This document shows, piece after piece, positions 6,004 through 10,446 of a DNA stretch of 10,446 nucleotides. Source of the DNA: Oceanospirillaceae bacterium UBA1126 (GTDB lineage: Bacteria; Pseudomonadota; Gammaproteobacteria; Pseudomonadales; Balneatricaceae); assembly GCA_002312935.1 (NCBI GenBank), contig DCAT01000014.1, forward strand, positions 1 through 10,446, read 5' to 3'. Numbering within the stretch: the first letter of the stretch is position 1; the number at the start of each line of letters is the position of its first letter. A program made the translations under genes and the position numbers. The notes beneath the pieces were generated by a model. The model searched no databases. It had not been told where the DNA came from and saw nothing but the letters and a program-made list of their open reading frames with translations.

Positions 6004-8721
6004 TTAACTAAGCTTACCATGGCACTGCTTATATTTTTTACCCGAACCACAAGGACAGGCTTCATTTCTACCTATCTTCGCTGGAGGTATGCCTAGTTTT
6101 TTTGCAGCCACCGCAGCTCTTTGCTGTTGAGCATCTGTCAAAGCTTGCGCTTGTTCGTGGCGGAATTGCATCGCCGCTTGGGCCTGTTCGCGTTTTTTAC
6201 GCTCTTCTGCTTCCACGTCTTCTGGAGACCTAACTTGTACGTTACTTAAGATTCGAATAACGTCTTCTTTTATAGCAAAAAGTAGCTGCTGGAACAAATC
6301 AAACGATTCTCTTTTGTACTCTTGCTTAGGGTTCTTTTGCGCGTAACCGCGCAAATGGATACCCTGGCGTAACATGTCCATAGTGGCTAAATGTTCTTTC
6401 CAGCGGGAATCAATCACCTGAAGCATTACTTGCTTCTCAAAGCCACGGATTGCTTCTGCCCCAACCACTTCAGTTTTCGCCTGATAACTCTCACTCAATA
6501 AGGTTTGAATTTTTTCACGCAAGCCTTGCTCTTCTAATCGGTCATCCGCATCAAGCCACTCTTGAACAGGCAAGGCCATACCAAATTGCTTTTCAAGCTC
6601 TGCTTCTAGGCCATTGACATCCCACTGCTCTGCAAGGCTTTGCGGTGCAATGAAACGGTCAATAGCACTATCTAATACTTCAGCGCGCACATTGGTAATC
6701 ACGTCTGTAATGTCATCTGTTGACATTAACTCATTGCGTTGATCATACACTACCGTGCGCTGATCGTTAGCCACGTCATCGTATTCAAGCAGTTGTTTAC
6801 GCATGTCAAAATTGCGTCCTTCAACCTTACGCTGCGATTTTTCAATGGCGTTAGATACCATGCGATGTTCAATGGCTTCACCTTTCTCCATACCTAGCTT
6901 TTGCATTAAGCCTTTAATACGCTCTGGCGCAAAAATTCGTAGTAAATTATCTTCTAACGATAAGAAGAAACGTGAAGAACCTGGATCACCTTGACGACCT
7001 GCTCGACCACGAAGTTGGTTATCAATACGACGAGACTCGTGGCGCTCTGTGCCAATGATGTGAAGCCCACCCGCAGCTAGGACTAAATCGTGGCGTATTT
7101 GCCAGTCTGCCTTGGCTTCCTGTTTTTCTGCTTCAGTAACATTGTCACCTAAGGCGGCCAACTCAACTTCTAACTTACCACCCAAGCCAATGTCAGTGCC
7201 ACGGCCAGCCATGTTAGTGGCAATAGTCACTGCGCCAGGGCGACCAGCTTCGGCAATAATACTGGCTTCACGCTCGTGTTGCTTGGCATTAAGCACATTA
7301 TGTGGAACATCCGCTGCAGTAAGTGCTTGAGACACCATTTCTGACATTTCAATTGACGCAGTACCGACCAAGACCGGGCGTTGCTCTTTTACACACACTC
7401 GGATATCTTCAATAATAGCCTCAAATTTCTCAGTCATTGTCAAATACACTAGGTCATTCATATCCTTACGTTTAACATCAACGTTAGTGGGAATAACTAA
7501 TACATCTAAGTCATAAATTTGATGTAATTCAAAGGCTTCAGTGTCTGCAGTACCGGTCATGCCGGCAAGTTTGTCGTACAAACGGAAGTAGTTTTGGAAG
7601 GTCGTTGAAGCCATGGTTTGACTTTCTTTTTGAATGGTCACCCCTTCTTTAGCTTCTATGGCTTGGTGAATTCCTTCTGACCAACGGCGACCAGGCATAG
7701 TACGGCCTGTGTGTTCATCAACGATGACAATTTCATCATCTTGAACAATATAATCCACATTACGAGAGAATATAACCAAGGCTTTGAGCCCAGCATGCAC
7801 ATGGTGAAGTAGTGTCAGATTAGCCGCAGCATAAAGGCTTTCGCCCTCTGCCAGCAGCCCGGCACCAACCAGTAACTCTTCAACAAATTGATGACCTGCT
7901 TCTGTAAGCTCTATGGTCTTGTGGGACTCATCAAAGGTATAGTGCCCAGTCGGTTCTTCATCACCTTCTACTTTGGGCTGAATTTCCAGATGAGGCACCA
8001 ACCCGTTAATGGTGATATACATTTGGGTATTATCTTCAACGGGGCCAGAAATAATTAAAGGCGTGCGTGCTTCGTCGATCAGTATGGAGTCAACTTCGTC
8101 AACAATGGCGAAGTTAAGTGGTCTTTGAACCTTATCTACAGCACTAAAGGCCATGTTGTCACGGAGATAATCAAAACCAAACTCGTTATTTGTTCCATAG
8201 GTAACATCGCAGGCATAGGCGTCACGTTTGATGCCACTATCTTGTCCAGATAAGATGATACCAACAGACAAACCAAGGCCTTCATACAAAGGTCGCATCC
8301 ATTCAGCATCGCGCTGGGCGAGGTAGTCATTCACTGTGACTACATGAACGCCATTACCTGGAATAGCATTGAGGTAAACTGCTAGCGTAGCTACTAGGGT
8401 TTTGCCCTCACCTGTTCGCATTTCAGACACTTTGCCTTGGTGTAAGGCAATACCACCAATCATTTGGACGTCAAAGTGACGTAGTTCCATAAGTCGGATT
8501 GACACCTCTCTGCAGACTGCAAAGGCTTCGGGTAATAATTGATCTAACGTTTCGCCAGCATCAAACCGTACGTTAAATTCTGCACGTTTAGCAGCAAGAT
8601 CATCATCAGACAAGGGCTGAACACTTTCTTCTAACTGATTTATCTTGCTTACAGTTTTATTAAATCGTTTCACTTCACGATCATTTTTGCTGCCAAAAAG
8701 TGATTTAAATATTTGAACCAT
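6004..8721 (-). CDS. secA: Protein translocase ATPase SecA
   Basis: SecA is the ATPase motor that drives unfolded preproteins through SecYEG at the inner membrane. The 905-residue protein is full length. It shows Walker A MRTGEGKT (101-108, Lys107), the DEVDSILIDEAR Walker B/DEAD segment (from 208), GMTGTADTE (~387), helicase motif V ATNMAGRGTDIG (from 501) and motif VI QLRGRAGRQGDPG (from 569). The C-terminal zinc-binding SEC-C motif has Cys889, Cys891, Cys900 and His901, the part that contacts SecB and phospholipid in E. coli. The ATG start gives MVQIFKSLFGSKNDRE, matching the family N-terminus, with a weak purine-rich site upstream. It follows lpxC across a 157-base gap that contains a terminator, so it may have its own promoter. 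No secM lies upstream, unlike E. coli. argJ and mutT follow closely. Confidence 0.98.
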   Translation of the reverse strand: MVQIFKSLFGSKNDREVKRFNKTVSKINQLEESVQPLSDDDLAAKRAEFNVRFDAGETLDQLLPEAFAVCREVSIRLMELRHFDVQMIGGIALHQGKVSEMRTGEGKTLVATLAVYLNAIPGNGVHVVTVNDYLAQRDAEWMRPLYEGLGLSVGIILSGQDSGIKRDAYACDVTYGTNNEFGFDYLRDNMAFSAVDKVQRPLNFAIVDEVDSILIDEARTPLIISGPVEDNTQMYITINGLVPHLEIQPKVEGDEEPTGHYTFDESHKTIELTEAGHQFVEELLVGAGLLAEGESLYAAANLTLLHHVHAGLKALVIFSRNVDYIVQDDEIVIVDEHTGRTMPGRRWSEGIHQAIEAKEGVTIQKESQTMASTTFQNYFRLYDKLAGMTGTADTEAFELHQIYDLDVLVIPTNVDVKRKDMNDLVYLTMTEKFEAIIEDIRVCVKEQRPVLVGTASIEMSEMVSQALTAADVPHNVLNAKQHEREASIIAEAGRPGAVTIATNMAGRGTDIGLGGKLEVELAALGDNVTEAEKQEAKADWQIRHDLVLAAGGLHIIGTERHESRRIDNQLRGRAGRQGDPGSSRFFLSLEDNLLRIFAPERIKGLMQKLGMEKGEAIEHRMVSNAIEKSQRKVEGRNFDMRKQLLEYDDVANDQRTVVYDQRNELMSTDDITDVITNVRAEVLDSAIDRFIAPQSLAEQWDVNGLEAELEKQFGMALPVQEWLDADDRLEEQGLREKIQTLLSESYQAKTEVVGAEAIRGFEKQVMLQVIDSRWKEHLATMDMLRQGIHLRGYAQKNPKQEYKRESFDLFQQLLFAIKEDVIRILSNVQVRSPEDVEAEERKKREQAQAAMQFRHEQAQALTDAQQQRAAVAAKKLGIPPAKIGRNEACPCGSGKKYKQCHGKLS

Positions 8722-8739
8722 TATCTTGTCTTTTTATAT

Positions 8740-8749
8740 GCGCTAGCGC
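8740..8749. repeat. Palindrome GCGCTAGCGC in the secA leader
   Basis: This is a perfect 10-base GC-rich palindrome 19-28 bases upstream of the secA ATG, inside an otherwise AT-rich leader. It could be a binding site or a short mRNA structure near the ribosome entry site. I recognise no known regulator for it. Confidence 0.35.
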
Positions 8750-8788
8750 GCTTGTTAGGGATAAATGAGACGTTTATGATCTCTTCTA

Positions 8789-8817
8789 TTACTATGGGGT
8801 CTTTGGCTTATTTTCAA
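8789..8817 (-). promoter_or_regulatory. Weak candidate promoter for secA
   Basis: On the minus strand TTGAAA (8817-8812, five of six -35 bases) is followed by TAGTAA (8794-8789) after 17 bases, or CATAGT (8796-8791) after 15. Both -10 boxes are poor matches. A promoter is expected here because a terminator separates lpxC from secA, but the sequence support is thin. Confidence 0.3.
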
Positions 8818-8830
8818 AGGCCTAAAACGT

Positions 8831-8867
8831 AAAAAAGCCGGGGCTCTTTGGGAACACCAGCGTTTTT
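8831..8867 (-). terminator. Intrinsic terminator after lpxC
   Basis: The minus strand reads AAAAA-C-GCTGG, a 15-base loop, then CCGGC-TTTTTT. The GC core of five pairs (one G-U) ends directly in six T residues and lies about 12 bases after the lpxC stop. Flanking A and T runs extend the stem with one bulged C. The plus-strand version has a C-A mismatch and GTTTTT, so it would be weaker in that direction. Confidence 0.65.
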
Positions 8868-8878
8868 ATCATTGTTTA

Positions 8879-9793
8879 TTAGACTGCAGCGACAGCCTGG
8901 CTCATATAGGCTATGGGAGAGTCTGCTTCATCATCAAATGTAACTACTTCCCAGGCATCTTGTTGCGCTAGTAGTTCGCGCAACAACATATGATTTAAAC
9001 CATGTCCAGATTTGTGACCTTCAAACTTGCCGATCAGGCTGCGTCCCAAAAGATACAAATCTCCTACCGCATCTAATACCTTGTGCTTAACAAATTCGTC
9101 TTGATAACGCAGGCCGTCTTCGTTAAGCACGCGGTAATCGTCTACTGCAATAGCGTTATCTAAACTGCCACCTAACGCTAAATTTTTGGAGCGAAGGTAT
9201 TCAAAGTCTTTCATAAAACCAAACGTACGTGCACGACTCACTTCTTTCACGTAAGACGTGCTCGAAAAATCCAACTGGGTAGTACAGTTTTTACTTTCAA
9301 AAAGTGGGTGATCAAAGTCTATAGTAAAGCCCACGTGAAAGCCGTTAAAGGGCTCTAATGAGGCCGTTTTATCGTCCTGACTAACACGAACAGCTTTTTT
9401 AATACGAATGAATTTTTTTGGAGCATCTTGTTCTTCAACACCAGCAGATTGCAACAAGAAGATAAATGGTGCCGCACTACCATCCATAATTGGCACTTCT
9501 TCGCTACTTAACTCTACGTATGCATTATCAATACCAAGCCCAGCAAACGCTGATAGAAGATGCTCTACCGTACATACACGCACACCATTTTGCACTAAGT
9601 TTGTAGATAGTGTTGTGTCACCCACATTATCTGCAATAGCAGGGATGGACACCACAGGATCGAGGTCTGTTCGGCAAAAAACAATACCGACATTGGCCAG
9701 CGCAGGTTTTAATGTTAGGTAGACTTTTTTACCCGTATGGATACCAATACCGGTGGCTCTAATAATATTTTTTAATGTACGCTGTTTGACCAT
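8879..9793 (-). CDS. lpxC: UDP-3-O-acyl-N-acetylglucosamine deacetylase LpxC
   Basis: LpxC is the zinc deacetylase that performs the committed step of lipid A synthesis in the cytoplasm. The protein is 304 residues (E. coli 305). The active site is complete: Glu77 and zinc ligand His78 in TVEHLLSAF, zinc ligands His237 and Asp241 in FVKHKVLDAVGD, and His264 in KSGHGLNH. The ATG start gives MVKQRTLKNIIRATGIGIHTGKKV, aligning with E. coli without offset except for one residue lost early. An AGGA site lies four bases upstream. The C-terminus ends in a small hydrophobic tail (AVAAV) resembling the AVLA end that FtsH uses to degrade E. coli LpxC, so similar turnover is possible but only inferred. 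It follows ftsZ as usual in gammaproteobacteria, has its own promoter-like sequence, and is closed by a terminator. Confidence 0.98.
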   Translation of the reverse strand: MVKQRTLKNIIRATGIGIHTGKKVYLTLKPALANVGIVFCRTDLDPVVSIPAIADNVGDTTLSTNLVQNGVRVCTVEHLLSAFAGLGIDNAYVELSSEEVPIMDGSAAPFIFLLQSAGVEEQDAPKKFIRIKKAVRVSQDDKTASLEPFNGFHVGFTIDFDHPLFESKNCTTQLDFSSTSYVKEVSRARTFGFMKDFEYLRSKNLALGGSLDNAIAVDDYRVLNEDGLRYQDEFVKHKVLDAVGDLYLLGRSLIGKFEGHKSGHGLNHMLLRELLAQQDAWEVVTFDDEADSPIAYMSQAVAAV

Positions 9794-9811
9794 TATGTCC
9801 TAGACCCTACA

Positions 9812-9827
9812 CTCGGGGATAGCCGAG
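9812..9827. repeat. Inverted repeat CTCGG-N6-CCGAG at the lpxC transcription start
   Basis: Perfect 5-base arms with a 6-base loop lie immediately downstream of the lpxC extended -10 box, around the predicted transcription start. It may be an operator, or a stem at the 5' end of the lpxC transcript. No known regulator is recognised. Confidence 0.4.
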
Positions 9828-9828
9828 A

Positions 9829-9837
9829 ATTGTAGCA
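9829..9837 (-). promoter_or_regulatory. Extended -10 promoter for lpxC
   Basis: The minus strand reads TGC-TACAAT, an extended -10 element (TGn plus five of six -10 bases). No good -35 box is present at 17 bases, which is tolerated by extended -10 promoters. Transcription would begin near 9822, giving a leader of about 30 bases. A separate lpxC promoter is consistent with the hairpins between ftsZ and lpxC. Confidence 0.55.
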
Positions 9838-9845
9838 CAATAAAT

Positions 9846-9878
9846 CTGTCTCTGAGGGGTAATAGCCCCCCATGACAG
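9846..9878. repeat. Two-tier stem-loop between ftsZ and lpxC
   Basis: Outer arms CTGTC (9846-9850) and GACAG (9874-9878) enclose inner arms GGGG (9856-9859) and CCCC (9866-9869) around a TAATAG loop, with an internal loop of five and four bases. It lies 32-64 bases after the ftsZ stop and just upstream of the lpxC promoter. No T-run follows it on the minus strand, so it is more like an mRNA 3'-end protector or attenuating hairpin than a textbook terminator. Confidence 0.45.
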
Positions 9879-9880
9879 GT

Positions 9881-9899
9881 AAAAAGCGCCAGCACCTAA
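9881..9899 (-). terminator. Possible weak terminator after ftsZ
   Basis: The minus strand reads AGGTG-CTGG-CGCTT followed by TTT, a short stem with two G-U pairs and a small T-run, about 10 bases after the ftsZ stop. It is too weak to name with confidence. It may act with the two-tier stem-loop next to it, or allow read-through into lpxC. Confidence 0.3.
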
Positions 9900-9909
9900 G
9901 ACCTAAATC

Positions 9910-10446
9910 TTAATCAGCTTGACGCCGCAAAAACGCGGGGATATCTAAATAGTCAATATCACCTTCTGAACTGCTAGCAGTATCCATGTCCAAACTACTC
10001 AAACGTGCATCACCTGTTAATGCATCTTTAACAGTAGGTAATTCCATTTGATCGACTGTTGGCCGCCTCATGTTATTATTGACCACAGCTTTCACTGTTG
10101 GTTCAATCTGTTGTGCATAACCATGACCTAAACCCGTAGCAACAACTGTTACTTTTAGCTCATCTGACATTTCAGGGTCAATCACCGTACCAATAACTAC
10201 CGTAGCATTGTCTGATGCGAATTCTTCAATCGTATTACCTACTTCTGAAAACTCTCCCAGGTTCATGTCTAGTCCAGCAGTAATATTGACTAAGATACCC
10301 TTGGCACCTCGCAAATCAACATCCTCTAGCAGTGGGCTGCGGACTGCTGCTTCTGCAGCTTCACGGGCCCGGTCTTCGCCTCGAGCAACACCAGTTCCCA
10401 TCATTGCCATGCCCATTTCAGACATCACAGTGCGTACGTCTGCAAA
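9910..10446 (-). CDS. ftsZ: Cell division protein FtsZ, C-terminal part (5' end beyond window)
   Basis: FtsZ is the tubulin-like GTPase that forms the division ring. Only the last 178 codons are in the window. The frame is open to the edge, where the fragment begins with FADVRTVMSEMG, the end of the T7 synergy loop and its following helix; the GTP-binding half lies outside. Present are the C-terminal subdomain (SPLLEDVDLRGAKGILVNITAG, split here as two conserved blocks, and FASDNATVVIGTVIDPEMSD), a disordered linker of about 50 residues, and the conserved terminal peptide DYLDIPAFLRRQAD. That peptide binds FtsA, ZipA and other partners in E. coli. The stop is TAA, and lpxC begins 116 bases later. 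Codon use and similarity look ordinary, and nothing appears broken. Confidence 0.98.
   Translation of the reverse strand, partial: FADVRTVMSEMGMAMMGTGVARGEDRAREAAEAAVRSPLLEDVDLRGAKGILVNITAGLDMNLGEFSEVGNTIEEFASDNATVVIGTVIDPEMSDELKVTVVATGLGHGYAQQIEPTVKAVVNNNMRRPTVDQMELPTVKDALTGDARLSSLDMDTASSSEGDIDYLDIPAFLRRQAD

Noticed and set aside
8767..8783. GAGA ... TCTC inverted repeat in the secA leader
   Set aside because: The arms are only four bases and AT-rich surroundings make this common by chance.
8822..8872. A 16-codon minus-strand reading frame between lpxC and secA, considered as a secM-like leader peptide
   Set aside because: It lacks a ribosome binding site and a signal sequence, shows no arrest-like motif, and runs straight through the lpxC terminator stem and T-run.
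9408..9722. Plus-strand open frame of about 100 codons inside lpxC
   Set aside because: It is antisense to conserved LpxC active-site sequence and its translation resembles no family, so it is a shadow frame.

Overview
The window comes from a gammaproteobacterial chromosome, probably a marine or environmental lineage related to Pseudomonadales, Cellvibrionales or Oceanospirillales. The evidence is the gene order ftsZ-lpxC-secA-argJ-mutT, which matches the end of the division and cell-wall (dcw) cluster in Pseudomonas-type genomes, and the close resemblance of the FtsZ, LpxC, SecA and ArgJ sequences to gammaproteobacterial proteins. Base composition looks even, with moderate GC. I see no mobile elements, CRISPR arrays, tRNA or rRNA genes.

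Layout. On the plus strand the window opens inside gcvP, the PLP-dependent glycine decarboxylase, whose last ~661 codons are present. A 220-base gap with a candidate promoter and a small inverted repeat follows. Next is a 712-codon gene for an unusual membrane transporter: an ordinary YcaD-like major facilitator of about 375 residues fused to a ~300-residue tail built from 15-residue Pro-Glu helical repeats. This gene runs head-on into the minus-strand cluster, and its 3' end overlaps mutT by 8 bases.

On the minus strand, in transcription order from the right edge, are ftsZ (C-terminal part only), lpxC, secA, argJ and mutT. The ftsZ-lpxC gap holds stem-loops and a good extended -10 promoter for lpxC. 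The lpxC-secA gap holds an intrinsic terminator, a possible weak secA promoter and a 10-base palindrome in the secA leader. It has no room for a secM-like arrest peptide gene. secA, argJ and mutT are tightly packed (28-base gap, then a TTG/TGA stop-start overlap) and are probably co-transcribed.

The minus-strand genes are core housekeeping: cell division, the committed step of lipid A synthesis, protein export, arginine biosynthesis and nucleotide-pool sanitation. The unusual part of the window is the transporter with the repeat tail. The tail's last ~118 residues contain about 31 acidic residues and one basic residue. I do not recognise the tail as a named domain.
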